Shown in pieces: positions 31,411 through 40,352 of a DNA stretch of 64,000 nt. The notes beneath the pieces are model-generated. The model did not search any database. It saw only the letters and a list, made by a program, of their open reading frames with translations, and had not been told where the DNA came from. The DNA comes from Trebonia sp963767685 (lineage in GTDB: Bacteria > Actinomycetota > Actinomycetes > Streptosporangiales > Streptosporangiaceae). A program made the position numbers and the translations under genes. Positions within the stretch are counted from its first letter, which is position 1; every line of letters starts with the position of its first letter. The DNA is taken from contig CAVYEZ010000001.1 in NCBI GenBank assembly GCA_963767685.1, positions 124,001 to 188,000 of the forward strand. Reading direction: 5' to 3'.

Positions 31411-31601
31411 CGGCGAGACCGCCGCGCCGGGTCAACCACAACAAGTCAACCGCGACAAGCGGGGTACCGAACGGAGGCAGGGACTCTGCTGGAGGCGCTG
31501 TCCCAGGTCCGGACGATCGTGCTGTCCGGCCTGTCCTGGCAGCCGCCCGTTGGTACCGGTCGTCCGATCCGGGGGAAGTGAGCGCGCAGGCGCTGACGCC
31601 G

Positions 31602-32450
31602 CTAGGGGATGTCGTGGGCGACCAGGCGCCGCCCGGATGCGGTCCTGGCCGCGTAGTCGTCGGGCGTGGCCGCCCAGGTCACGCGGCACCCGCTCTCCCC
31701 GCACTCACATCCGAACGGGTATGCGGGCATCACGGTGAGCCCGGCCGCCCGCATCCACAGCCTGCCCTGCCGGTCGGCTGCCTTGTTCTCATACCGGCGT
31801 TGCCGGCTCAGTTCGCCGCCCGGGGCCAGGCGGGGTGCGGTTTCCAGGGCCGGGGCGAGCGCCGATTTCATGGCCGCCGTGATCGCGGGCCAGTCAGGGG
31901 AGGGCGGCACCTCGATGACCGGCCTGCCGGCCAGGACCGCGCTTCCCCGGATGCGGCTGGTGAGAATCGCGTCGCGTTGCGAGACGAGCCGGGCGCGGGA
32001 GCGGCCGGCCGCCGGGCGGCCCGCGAGCGTTTCCTCTTTCGCCAGGCGTTCCTCCCGCACCATGCGGGTCCGTCCCGGATCGGGGAGCAGCCAGACACAC
32101 GATCCCGGGGGAAGCTGGGCCGCGAACCCGGGCATGAGCTGCGGGCCCTCGACGATCGCGGGAACCTTGCCCAGGTCACGCTCCGCGATGTCGTCGAGCA
32201 CGAGTGCCAGCCGGAGCCGGCTGTCGGACTCGAAGGCATCCGCGGCCGACTCGGCTCCCCTGGCCAGCTGCTCGTCGAGCGAGTCAGCCGCCGGCATTCT
32301 GGCCTGGTGATCGTAGGTCCACAAGTCGATCCGGTGCAGCGGCAGGTCATGCGCCCGGGACAGGTGCCACGACAGGGTCGACTTCCCGGCGCCCTGCCCG
32401 CCGCCGACCCACAACATCGGCGGCCATGTTCTTCGTTCTGGCGCGTCCAT
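31602..32450 (-). CDS. P-loop NTPase/kinase-like protein with C-terminal CxC motif
   Basis: 282 residues; ATG start. Residues 17-25 form a Walker A loop (GGGQGAGKST) followed by LSWHLSRAHDLPLHRIDLWT, typical of small-molecule or RNA kinases. A Walker B-like ERDLGKVPAIVEGPQLMPGF and a LID-like basic segment around MVREERLAKEETLAGRPAAG follow. Near the C-terminus FGCECGESGCRVTW resembles a short zinc-binding knuckle found at the end of several actinobacterial P-loop proteins. The substrate is unknown; nearby genes give no clue. Confidence 0.7.
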   Translation of the reverse strand: MDAPERRTWPPMLWVGGGQGAGKSTLSWHLSRAHDLPLHRIDLWTYDHQARMPAADSLDEQLARGAESAADAFESDSRLRLALVLDDIAERDLGKVPAIVEGPQLMPGFAAQLPPGSCVWLLPDPGRTRMVREERLAKEETLAGRPAAGRSRARLVSQRDAILTSRIRGSAVLAGRPVIEVPPSPDWPAITAAMKSALAPALETAPRLAPGGELSRQRRYENKAADRQGRLWMRAAGLTVMPAYPFGCECGESGCRVTWAATPDDYAARTASGRRLVAHDIP

Positions 32451-32482
32451 GCTGGTCGCCGGGCGTGAGCGGGTCGGGCCTG

Positions 32483-32884
32483 CTATTGGGAGTCTTCCTG
32501 CCGTTGATGGACCTGGAGGGCGGTGTCCACGTGGAACTGCCGGTGCATGCGCTGCTCCCGGGAGCGGAAGTAGGCGGTCGCCTCCGCCATGGGAATCACC
32601 TGCGGCCGGTCGACCTCGTAGCTGCGCCCGTCGGCCGTGACGGTAGCCGAGCCTGCGGCGAGCACGTTCTTGAGCCAGTCGGTACGCTCCCCGTACGGCA
32701 GGGCGATCAGGAAACTGTCATCATGACGCGCCACGACGATGGGCGTCTGGTAGGCCTGGCCCGACCGCCGCCCGACATGACGGACAACTGACGTGGCGTT
32801 TCCTGCCCGGCCTGCCGACCCCAGAGCGAGTGGCCGCATCACCCGCGTAAACAAGCGCAGGGCATTCTGGGTGGTTCCTCTCAT
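32483..32884 (-). CDS. Deazaflavin (F420)-dependent nitroreductase-like protein (DUF385)
   Basis: Start at the ATG at 32884, seven bases after GGAAGG; 133 residues. Family marks: RVMRPLALGSAGRAGNATSV (N-terminal helix), VVRHVGRRSGQAYQTPIVVA (the F420-contacting RxSGxxxxTP motif), DDSFLIALPYGERTDWLKNV and LAAGSATVTADGRSYEVDRP. These Ddn-like proteins use reduced F420 to reduce nitro or enone groups. The last 25 residues are basic. It overlaps slightly with the open frame of the dioxygenase gene upstream, whose true end is probably at 32949. Confidence 0.88.
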   Translation of the reverse strand: MRGTTQNALRLFTRVMRPLALGSAGRAGNATSVVRHVGRRSGQAYQTPIVVARHDDSFLIALPYGERTDWLKNVLAAGSATVTADGRSYEVDRPQVIPMAEATAYFRSREQRMHRQFHVDTALQVHQRQEDSQ

Positions 32885-33759
32885 ACCCATACCTTCCCAG
32901 CTGGCAGCGGCCGGGACCAGGGCCGCAGCGCGGCCAGCAGCAGCGGGGTCAGCGTGGCCAGACGACTGGGAACAGCGGGTGGTCCATGACGGCCCCGGCG
33001 GGCAGTTCGTCCTGCAGGCCGTCGAAGGGCGGCGAGGTGCGCCAGGGGCGCGGCGCGTGGCGGGCGTCGGCGGCCAGGTACCGCAGCGACAGGACGCGGC
33101 GCCGGGAGCGGGTAGGGGAAGCCGGGCGCGCCGTGCACAGTCAGGAAGTCGAAGAAGATCGCGTCGCCGGGCTGCAGGGCGTGCCGGCGGATGTCGAAGG
33201 CGGCGGGGCGGGCGTCGATGTCGGGCAGCTCGGCCAGGCTCCCTTCGGGGAACCAGCGCGCCTCCTTGTTCAGGAACGTGCGCGGCATCAGCCACGGGCC
33301 GCGGTGCGAGCCGGCCACCGTTTCCAGGCTGCCGTCCTCGGGCACCGGATCAACCGCGATCCAGGCGCTGACGCCGTGCCCGTCGACGTTGTAGTACGGC
33401 TGGTCCTGGTGCCACGGAGTGCGCTGGGCGGTGCCGGGCTCCTTCACCAGCACGTGATCGTGGTAGAAGCGCAGCTGCGGGGTGGCCATCAGCGCCGCCG
33501 CCACCGCGGGGACCCGCGAGTGCCGGGCCAGCTGCTCGATCAGCGCTACCTCCCGCCACCGGCAGAAGTCCTCAATGAAGGCGCCCGGGTCACCGGTGCC
33601 GCTGGCGACCTGGGCCAGCGGGCTGCGCCGGGCCAGGACGACGTCAATCGCGGCGGCCGCGGCCGCGACCTCGCGGGCGCTGAGGACCTGCCGGACGCAC
33701 GCGACGCCGTCCCTGGCGAACGCTGCGACGGCCTCATCATCGGCAAGCACCGGCTCCAT
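32881..33759 (-). CDS. Phytanoyl-CoA dioxygenase family protein, C-terminus frameshifted
   Basis: 292 residues in the open frame. Fe(II)/2-oxoglutarate motif: HxD at His117-Asp119 (WHQDQPYYNVDGHG) and the distal His209 (FLTVHGAP) are present. SLETVAGSHRGPWLM and DAIFFDFLTVHG are family blocks. After about residue 222 (near 33100) a one-base change is evident: the alternative frame gives RVLSLRYLAADARHA, PRPWRTSPPFDGLQDELPAG, and FPVVWPR with a stop at 32949, a normal PhyH ending. So the intended product is about 270 residues ending at 32949. The enzyme would hydroxylate an unknown substrate. It is divergent from the aldo/keto reductase gene. Confidence 0.85.
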   Translation of the reverse strand: MEPVLADDEAVAAFARDGVACVRQVLSAREVAAAAAAIDVVLARRSPLAQVASGTGDPGAFIEDFCRWREVALIEQLARHSRVPAVAAALMATPQLRFYHDHVLVKEPGTAQRTPWHQDQPYYNVDGHGVSAWIAVDPVPEDGSLETVAGSHRGPWLMPRTFLNKEARWFPEGSLAELPDIDARPAAFDIRRHALQPGDAIFFDFLTVHGAPGFPYPLPAPRPVAAVPGRRRPPRAAPLAHLAALRRPAGRTARRGRHGPPAVPSRLATLTPLLLAALRPWSRPLPAGKVWV

Positions 33760-33850
33760 GACCGCACTCTAGCCACCGCCGACACCCCCCGCACCCCGGC
33801 ACTGAGTTGCACGTCTTTTGCGGCGCTCTGGGGCTCGGTAGCCTCGTTTT

Positions 33851-34882
33851 ATGGACTATCGAATGCTGGGAGGCAGTGGCTGCGCGGTGTCGAGCCTGTG
33901 CCTGGGAACGATGACGTTCGGCGTCGAGACGGACGAGCCCGGGGCGCATCAGCAGCTCGATCTGTTCATCGAGGCCGGCGGCACGATGGTGGACACGGCT
34001 GACGTGTACGGCGGCGGGAGGTCGGAGGAGATTATCGGCCGCTGGCTCGCCAGCCGCCCGTCCGATGTCACCGAGCGCGTGGTGCTGGCCACCAAGGGCC
34101 GTTTTGCGGTTGATGACTCGCCGAACGGCGCCGGGCTGTCCGCGCGCCACCTGACCCGCGCGCTGGATGCCTCGCTGCGCCGCCTGGGGCTCGAGTCGGT
34201 TGACCTGTATCAGGTGCACGCCTACGACCCGCTGACGCCGCTGGAGGAAACCCTGCGGGCACTCGACCAGTTCATCCGGGCCGGCAAGGTCCGCTACTGG
34301 GGACTGTCCAACTTCACCGGCTGGCAGCTGACCAAGACGGTGCACCTGGCCCGCGCCCTGAACGTGGCCGGCCCGGTGACCCTCCAGCCGCAGTACAGCC
34401 TGCTCGCGCGGGAGATCGAGTGGGAGATCGTCCCCGCTGCCCTCGACGCCGGCCTGGGCCTGCTGCCGTGGAGCCCGCTGGGCGGCGGCTGGCTGTCCGG
34501 GAAGTACCAGCGCGACCAGCGCCCGGCAGGCGCGACCCGCCTCGGCGAGGATCCCGGCCGCGGCATGGAAGCGTACGACCGGCGCGGTACCGACCGGACC
34601 TGGCAGGTCATCGACGTCGTGCAGGAAATCGCCGAGGAAAGCGGCGTGTCCATGGCCGAGGTCGCGCTCGCGTGGGTAACCGCCCGGCCCGCGGTCAGCT
34701 CCACTATCCTCGGCGCCCGCACGGTCAGCCAGCTCAAGGTCAACCTTCGCTCGGCCGATCTGCACCTGACCGCCGCCCAGGCCGCCGCGCTCGATGCCGC
34801 CAGCGATCCGCGTCCCGCCGACTATCCCTATGGCGAGATGGGCGTCGAGCAGCGTGCCCGCACCCTGCCGGCCGACAACTGA
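33851..34882 (+). CDS. Aldo/keto reductase
   Basis: 343 residues forming a complete (beta/alpha)8 barrel. The catalytic tetrad is Asp48 (VDTADVYGGG), Tyr53, Lys82 (LATKGRF) and His123 (LYQVHAYD). NADPH-binding elements are present late: WSPLGGGWLSGKY and ILGARTVSQLKVNL. The form (MDYRMLGGSGCAVSSLCLGT start, AKR12/13-like length) is the common actinobacterial enzyme that reduces diverse aldehydes or ketones; the substrate cannot be inferred. The promoter region is shared with the divergent dioxygenase gene. Confidence 0.95.
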   Translation: MDYRMLGGSGCAVSSLCLGTMTFGVETDEPGAHQQLDLFIEAGGTMVDTADVYGGGRSEEIIGRWLASRPSDVTERVVLATKGRFAVDDSPNGAGLSARHLTRALDASLRRLGLESVDLYQVHAYDPLTPLEETLRALDQFIRAGKVRYWGLSNFTGWQLTKTVHLARALNVAGPVTLQPQYSLLAREIEWEIVPAALDAGLGLLPWSPLGGGWLSGKYQRDQRPAGATRLGEDPGRGMEAYDRRGTDRTWQVIDVVQEIAEESGVSMAEVALAWVTARPAVSSTILGARTVSQLKVNLRSADLHLTAAQAAALDAASDPRPADYPYGEMGVEQRARTLPADN

Positions 34883-34901
34883 GCACCGCCTGGCATGGGC
34901 G

Positions 34902-35495
34902 CTATTCCCGGGGAGCGCGCCCGAGGAAGGCGGCGAGCTGGTCGCTGGGGCCAGCCGTTGCCGGCATGGTGACCGGTGCCGCGAACAGGGGGTGCCGGCC
35001 GGCGCGGGGGACGAGCACCGGGGCTATCGCCAGCAGGCTGGTGGCCAGGGGGCGCGGGATCGGCTGGCCGGGGCCGCACGCCCGGGATATGTCCCATCCG
35101 TGGACGGCGACCTCGAGGGCGGCCGCGGCGGCCATGTCGCCGGCCGCCAGCGGGCAGCCGGCGATCTCGATGACCTGGCGCTGGTGGCCGGGGCTGGTCC
35201 AGGCGTCCAGCAGCTGGCCGGCGTGATCGCGGAAGGCCCGGGCGGGGTCAGCCGCCAGGTCGCCGTCCTCAGCGGGTTCCAGGCCAACGCGTCCGGTTTC
35301 GATGCCCTGACCGAGCGCGGTCAGGGATTCACAGGCGTGCCGCAGCAGCATCCGCAAGTCCCAGCCCCGGCATGGTGTCGGGCGCGGCAGCAGTTCCGGC
35401 GTGACGGCCCAGGCCGCGCCGAGAGCGTAGCTGATCGACAGTTCCAGCAGCCGGGCGCCTTCGGCCGGCCACGCTGCCGCGACGGGCTGGGTCAT
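34902..35495 (-). CDS. TIGR03086-type (DinB-like) metal-binding protein
   Basis: The ATG at 35495 overlaps the sigma factor stop (ATGA), so I prefer it; 197 residues. Helical blocks include LLELSISYALGAAWAVTPEL, PTPCRGWDLRMLLRHACESL (the TPCxxWDxxxLxxH metal-binding motif), AFRDHAGQLLDAW and ALEVAVHGWDISRACGPG (HGWD, the second metal-site region). The fold is a four-helix DinB-like bundle in which three histidines bind a metal; some relatives are mycothiol-dependent maleylpyruvate isomerase-like. Its coupling to an ECF sigma gene suggests a stress-related regulon. Confidence 0.85.
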   Translation of the reverse strand: MTQPVAAAWPAEGARLLELSISYALGAAWAVTPELLPRPTPCRGWDLRMLLRHACESLTALGQGIETGRVGLEPAEDGDLAADPARAFRDHAGQLLDAWTSPGHQRQVIEIAGCPLAAGDMAAAAALEVAVHGWDISRACGPGQPIPRPLATSLLAIAPVLVPRAGRHPLFAAPVTMPATAGPSDQLAAFLGRAPRE

Positions 35496-36487
35496 CGGCC
35501 CGGTACCAGGGCCGTGGCAGCGGGCGCGGCCTGCGGCAGGCCGAAGGTCGCGAACAGGCCCGGGTCGATGAACGAGGTGACCCGGGCGACGCGCGATGCG
35601 GCGATGGTGAGCACGCATATCGCGTATGCGCGGTACTCGCCGTCGTGGCCGCGGACGTAGGCGGCCAGCGCGGGCTGGCCGTTGGCGGCCACCGGGATCA
35701 TCTGGAAGCCGCCGGGTCCGGTGAGGACCCGGGCCCGCAGGAAGCGCCCGATCAGCTCCCGGCCGGTGAACCAGGTCACCTGCGGGGGCATCTCGAACAC
35801 GGCGTCCTCGCGCAGCAGTTGCATGACCGCCGGGATGTCGGCGTTTTGGAACGCGGTGGCGTACCTGTCGAGCAGGGCCCGGTCGGCCGGGTCGGCGGGC
35901 TCGTGAATCTGGTCCTCGGCGGGTGCCGCCTGCTCAAGCCGGGCCCGGGCGCGATGCAGCATGCCGTTCACCGCGGCCGTTGTGGTGCCGAGCAGGTCAG
36001 CGACCTCCGCCGCCCGCCAGCCCAGCACGTCGCGCAGGATCAGCACCGCGCGCTGCCGGGGCGGCAGGTACTGCAAGGCGGCGATCAGGGCCAGCCGCAT
36101 GCTCTGCCTGGACGCGACGATCTCGGCTGGATCGCCGGACCCGGTGCTCACCAGCGCGTCGGGAACGGGCTGCAGCCACGGTACCTCCGGCCGCGCCGCG
36201 GCCAGCGGAGCTTCCGGGTACTCGCTCGGGCTGCCAAGGCCGGACGGCAACGGCCGGCGGCCGCTGTTCTCCAGCGCGCGCAGGCAGGCGTTGGTCGCGA
36301 TCCGGTGCAGCCAGGTCCGCAGCGACGCCCGGCCCTCGAAGTCGCCGTAGGACCGCCAGGCCCGGATCAGGGTCTCCTGCACCTGGTCTTCCGCATCGTG
36401 GACCGAGCCCAGCATGCGGTAGCAGTGCGCCAGCAACTCAGGCCGGAACGGATCGGTGAGACGCGCGAACTCCTCGCTGACTGCCAT
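35492..36487 (-). CDS. ECF RNA polymerase sigma factor with C-terminal SnoaL-like domain (SigX5/TIGR02960 type)
   Basis: 331 residues. Region 2: LLAHCYRMLGSVHDAEDQVQ and TLIRAWRSYGDFEGRASLRT, WLHRIATNACLRALE. Region 4: IAALQYLPPRQRAVLILRDV, LGWRAAEVADLLGTTTAAVN, GMLHRARARLEQ. From about residue 205 a SnoaL/NTF2-like domain follows (LLDRYATAFQNADIPAVMQL, LREDAVFEMPPQVTWFTGRE). In this class the C-terminal domain replaces an anti-sigma factor and modulates activity. The downstream overlapping gene (TIGR03086-type) is a probable regulon member. Confidence 0.93.
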   Translation of the reverse strand: MAVSEEFARLTDPFRPELLAHCYRMLGSVHDAEDQVQETLIRAWRSYGDFEGRASLRTWLHRIATNACLRALENSGRRPLPSGLGSPSEYPEAPLAAARPEVPWLQPVPDALVSTGSGDPAEIVASRQSMRLALIAALQYLPPRQRAVLILRDVLGWRAAEVADLLGTTTAAVNGMLHRARARLEQAAPAEDQIHEPADPADRALLDRYATAFQNADIPAVMQLLREDAVFEMPPQVTWFTGRELIGRFLRARVLTGPGGFQMIPVAANGQPALAAYVRGHDGEYRAYAICVLTIAASRVARVTSFIDPGLFATFGLPQAAPAATALVPGR

Positions 36488-36630
36488 GGCTGCTCCCTCC
36501 CGGCGTCGCGTGCTGCGCCATCACGGGTACAGATCCGGCCCGGCCGCGAAACTAACCGGCCCGCAGCGAGTTTTCTGCTCCGCGGTTCCCCGGTCAGTTC
36601 TCCGTGCGCCCCGGATCAGTGGAGGTGAAG

Positions 36631-36644
36631 GGGGACCGGTCCCC
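36631..36644. promoter_or_regulatory. 14-base perfect palindrome upstream of the MFS gene
   Basis: GGGGACCGGTCCCC lies between the divergent sigma gene and the MFS transporter gene, 82 bases before the MFS start. A candidate operator; the regulator is unknown. Confidence 0.4.
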
Positions 36645-36725
36645 GCCTCACAAGCATCAGGGAGCCCGCATGTCAAGGCACCGCCTCTCCGGCAAGACCG
36701 GATACCACCACCAGGGGGTCAGGGC

Positions 36726-38175
36726 ATGACTCAGGTCCGTCGCTGGCGCGCGTTCGCGGTGCTGGCTGTTTCGTACTTCATGACGGTCGCCGACCTCGCG
36801 ATCGTCAACGTCGCGCTGCCGACCATCGGCCGTAAGCTGCACATGCCGGAATCGGCCCTGCAATGGGTCGTCACCGGCTACGCACTCACCTTCGGCGGAT
36901 TCCTGCTGCTCGGCGGCCGCGCCGCCGACCTGCTCGGGCGCCGCCGCATCCTGATGGCGGGCCTGGTCTTGTTCACCGCGGCCTCACTGGGCTGCGGGCT
37001 GGCGACCGCGGAGGGGTTCCTGATCGCGATGCGCTTCCTGCAAGGGATCGGCGCGGCGATCGTGCTCCCGGCGGCGCTGTCGATCGTGATGAACATGTTC
37101 CCCGAGGGTGCCGAGCGCAACAAGGCACTGGGCGTGTGGGGCGCCATCGGGGCGAGCGGCGCGGCGGTCGGGGTGATGGCCGGCGGCCTGCTCACCCGCT
37201 ACGCGGGCTGGCAGTACATCTTCTTCATCAATGTCCCGATCGGCGCGGCGGCGCTGGCGCTGGCCCCGCGCGTCGTGCCGGAGAGCCGGCTCGTCACGGA
37301 CCGGCGGCGTTATGACCCGTTCGGCGCGGTTACGGTGACTGGCGGCCTGTCGCTGCTGGTCTACGCGGTCTCGACGGCCCCGCAGGTCGGCTGGGGTACC
37401 GGCAAGGACGGTGTCGCTGCTCGCGGCTTCGGCTGCCCTGCTCGCCGCGTTCCTGGTCATCGAGACCCGCGTTGCGGCACCGCTGATGCCGCTGCGGATC
37501 TTCCAGAACAAGACGCTGGCGGGCGCGAACGCGGTCGGCGTGCTACTCGGCGGCGGCTTCTTCGCGTACATCTTCATCGGCACGCTCTACCTGCAGCAGG
37601 TGCTCGGTTACTCCGCGCTGAAGGCCGGGTTCGCCTGGCTGGAGATGGCGCTGACCTCGGTCGCCTTCGCCGGCCTGTCGCAGGCGCTGGTTACCCGCGG
37701 GTTGGCCAAGCTCGTGATGGCGGCCGGCATGGCGATGATCGGCGGCGGCATCTTGTGGTCAACTCAGGTATCCGTGCACGGGCAATTCTTCACCAGCCTG
37801 GCCGGGCCGTTCTTCATCGTCGGAGTCGGCACCGCATTCGCCTTCATCCCGGTCTCGATCGCCGCCCTGGCCGGGGTGTCCGAGCACGAGGCCGGCTTGG
37901 CCTCCGGGCTCCTCAATACCGCACAGCAGCTCGGCGGGGCGATCGGCATCGCCGTAGCGTCGACGATCGCCGCCACCCGCGCCAGCACCCTGCTCCGCGC
38001 GGGCAGCGCACCGGCCGCGGCACTCACCAGCGGCTTCCAATGGGCGTTCTGGGCCTGCGGCGTAATCGGCCTGGCAGCGGTCCCGGTGACCTACCTCCTG
38101 GTCCGCCGCAATGAGCTAGCCACGGCGGTTGCCCGCACATCCCAGAAGCCGAAGCCAGCACCTGCCGACGTTTAA
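36726..38175 (+). pseudogene. DHA2/EmrB-type MFS drug-efflux transporter, frameshifted
   Basis: From the ATG at 36726 (MTQVRRWRAFAVLAVSYFMT) the first frame encodes the N-terminal half: DLAIVNVALPTIGRKLHMPE, WVVTGYALTFGGFLLLGGRA with ADLLGRRRI (motif A) and GWQYIFFINVPIGAAALALA (motif C region). Near 37410 the frame changes and the other frame continues with SLLAASAALLAAFLVIETRV, APLMPLRIFQNKTLAGAN through the last segment to 38175. Together they form a normal 14-TMS DHA2 transporter of about 480 residues. These are proton-coupled multidrug exporters in the cytoplasmic membrane. One indel explains the break; the deletion-free alignment suggests sequence error. Confidence 0.85.
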
Positions 38176-38212
38176 CCCAACCACCGCCTCATACGCATCA
38201 AGGGAGTCCCGC

Positions 38213-38965
38213 ATGCCAACGCAAGAACTTTCCGGAACGACGGCATTGGTCACCGGCGCCAGCCGGGGTTTCGGCCGCGCCATCGCCGTCGCCCTGTCCA
38301 AGCACGGCGCGCACGTCGCCGGGGTCGCCCGCGACCCCGGCCGGCTCGAGGAACTGCACGCACAGCTCGGCGGCACCTTCACCCCCGTCGTCGCCGACGC
38401 CGCCGACCCCGTGGTCGCGGGCCAACTCCTCGACAAATACCGCCCCCGCACGCTGGTCCTCAATGCCGGGGCAGCTCCCCTGACGCGGCCGATCCACCGG
38501 CAAACCTGGCAGACCTTCAGCCGCAACTGGGAAGTCGACGTGCAGCACGTGTTCAACTGGACCCGCGAGGCGCTGCTGCTACCCCTGGAGCGGGGCAGCG
38601 CGGTCATCGCCTTCTCCAGCGGAGCCGCGGTCAACGGCTCGCCACTCAGCGGCGGCTACGCCGGAGCCAAGGCCACCATCCGGTTCATCGCGTCCTATGC
38701 CGCCGCAGAGTCCGACCGGAACGCGCTCGGCATCAGGTTCACCTCGGTGCTGCCGCAGCTCACTCCGGAAACAGACCTGGGCGCGGCCGGAGTAGCCGCT
38801 TACGCCGCCAGGCAGGGCGTCGATATCCCCGCCTTCCTCGACCGCCTCGGCCCGGCGCTCACCCCGGAGCAGGTGGGCATCGCGATCGTCGACATCGCCG
38901 CCGGCGCCGCCGATGACCGCGACGCGTACCTGCTCACCGCCACCGGCCTCAGCCCGGTGCAGTAA
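38213..38965 (+). CDS. Short-chain dehydrogenase/reductase (SDR)
   Basis: Start at the ATG at 38213 (MPTQELSGTTALVTGASRGF), 250 residues; AAGGGAGTCC precedes it. Rossmann motif TGASRGFG at the N-terminus, LVLNAGAAPL in place of NNAG, catalytic Ser in AFSSGAAV and YxxxK as Tyr149-Lys153 (GGYAGAKATI). The C-terminal substrate loop (LPQLTPETDLGAAGVAAYAA) is typical of classical SDRs with unknown substrate. It follows the MFS gene by 38 bases and may be co-transcribed, as is common for resistance or detoxification loci. Confidence 0.93.
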   Translation: MPTQELSGTTALVTGASRGFGRAIAVALSKHGAHVAGVARDPGRLEELHAQLGGTFTPVVADAADPVVAGQLLDKYRPRTLVLNAGAAPLTRPIHRQTWQTFSRNWEVDVQHVFNWTREALLLPLERGSAVIAFSSGAAVNGSPLSGGYAGAKATIRFIASYAAAESDRNALGIRFTSVLPQLTPETDLGAAGVAAYAARQGVDIPAFLDRLGPALTPEQVGIAIVDIAAGAADDRDAYLLTATGLSPVQ

Positions 38966-39114
38966 TGCCCCTCATCACCCTTCGTCGGCGGCCCACCACT
39001 GCCCGGGGTCCCGAAGCCGGGACCGTGCTCACCGGAACACCCGAGCCGAGCAGGGCCGCCCCCGCCTGACCGAAGCCGGGACGCCCTCTCAACCACTCGA
39101 GAAAGAGAACGACA

Positions 39115-39624
39115 ATGCGCAAACTGATCGAATCGACCCTCGTCTCCCTCGACGGCGTCACCGAAGCGCCCGAACGGTGGGCCAACTTCGACGCCGACGC
39201 CACCGCGCTCTCCCTTGAGCAGCTGGGCAACTACGACGCGTTCATCATGGGCCGGGTGACCTACGAGAAGTTCTACGCGAACTGGGGCCACATCTCCGGC
39301 AACCCCTACATCGACCTCATCAACGCCATGCCCAAGTACGTCGCATCCCGGTCGCTCACCGAGACGGCATGGAATGCCACCCTCCTCGGACCCGACCCGT
39401 CCCGCACGATCGCCTGGCTGAAGGAGCAGCCCGGCAAGGACCTCATCAAGTACGGCACCAGCCGTTTTGACAACACGCTCCTGCGAGACCACCTGATCGA
39501 CGAGTTCCGCTTCTGGATCATGCCCGTCGTGGCCGGCCAGGACAACGGCTGTTCGAGGACGTGGACACCTCCGGGCTCGACCTCAGGCTCACCGATGAGA
39601 GGACCCTGGAGAACGGGTCGGTGA
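39115..39624 (+). CDS. Dihydrofolate reductase / RibD-like family protein, C-terminus frameshifted
   Basis: The open frame from the ATG at 39115 gives 169 residues. MRKLIESTLVSLDGVTEAPE (first strand), DAFIMGRVTYEKFYANWGHI, PKYVASRSLTETAWNATLL and LIKYGTSRFDNTLLRDHLID then FRFWIMPVVAG are the family blocks. At about 39540 the frame is lost; the +1 frame continues LFEDVDTSGLDLRLTDERTL and ENGSVILTYTPG with a stop at 39645-39647, the normal ending of the family. The true gene is therefore 39115-39647 with one indel. NADPH-dependent reductase of unknown substrate. Third copy of this domain in the window. Confidence 0.82.
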   Translation: MRKLIESTLVSLDGVTEAPERWANFDADATALSLEQLGNYDAFIMGRVTYEKFYANWGHISGNPYIDLINAMPKYVASRSLTETAWNATLLGPDPSRTIAWLKEQPGKDLIKYGTSRFDNTLLRDHLIDEFRFWIMPVVAGQDNGCSRTWTPPGSTSGSPMRGPWRTGR

Positions 39625-39723
39625 TCCTCACCTATACGCCCGGCTGACCTCAGTCCATGGTCGGCGGGGCGGGAATGTCGTGCAATAGCAGGCGCACCCG
39701 TCCGGGGAGCGAGCGGAGTGCGG

Positions 39724-40119
39724 TCAGGGCCGGGTGGATCCCATCCGGCTCGTGAACTGGTTCATGTCGAAATAGTCTCGCCAGGCGCTGATCTTGCCGC
39801 CGCTGACCTCGAAGGTGCCCATGACCGGTAGCTCGAACGTCTTGCCGGGAAGCGTGAAGACGTCCATCCGCTCCGTCATCACGACCGGGCCGTTGGCAGC
39901 GATGTTGATGACGCGGAACTCGATGCCCTCGATGCCGGGCGGGCCAGGGCGCAGGACCGAAGCGATCGTGTCGGGGATGTCCTGCCTGCCGGCGACTGGC
40001 GCCAGCGGGATGTTGTGGTACACGGCGTCCTCGGTGAAGAACGCGGCCAGTTCGGCTGCTCCCGCGTTGTTTGACCACGCGGCGCAAAAACTGCGTACCA
40101 CCTCGATGGGGCTTTCCAT
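39724..40119 (-). CDS. SnoaL/limonene-1,2-epoxide hydrolase-like protein
   Basis: Start at the ATG at 40119 (MESPIEVVRSFCAAWSNNAG), preceded by AGGAGGAGCCAG, a strong ribosome site; 131 residues. The NTF2-like fold shows FFTEDAVYHNIPLAPVAGRQ, VLRPGPPGIEGIEFRVINIA, VVMTERMDVFTLPGKTFELP and GTFEVSGGKISAWRDYFDMN. ISAWRDYFD and ERMDVF are the marks of the limonene-1,2-epoxide hydrolase subgroup (catalytic Asp-Arg-Asp). The substrate could be an epoxide or the protein could be a steroid-isomerase-like paralogue; the family does not decide this. It converges on the reductase gene. Confidence 0.88.
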   Translation of the reverse strand: MESPIEVVRSFCAAWSNNAGAAELAAFFTEDAVYHNIPLAPVAGRQDIPDTIASVLRPGPPGIEGIEFRVINIAANGPVVMTERMDVFTLPGKTFELPVMGTFEVSGGKISAWRDYFDMNQFTSRMGSTRP

Positions 40120-40352
40120 CTGGCTCCTCCTGTGGCCGAGCTTCGGCGAAGGGCAAGGTGCGCGGCTTCTCGGCGAGCGCACGGGAAGCGTCCAGGCTCA
40201 AAAACGTAGTAGTCGCGAGAACGCCCACAGCGCCCGGGTCTTCACGACCTCTCGCTTCTGATGTCGTCGCGACAGTGGTCGGACCAATCGCGAACGGTCG
40301 GGCGGCCGGATATTCGGTCGGGATTTTCCTGCCGGGCGGACATACTGACGCC

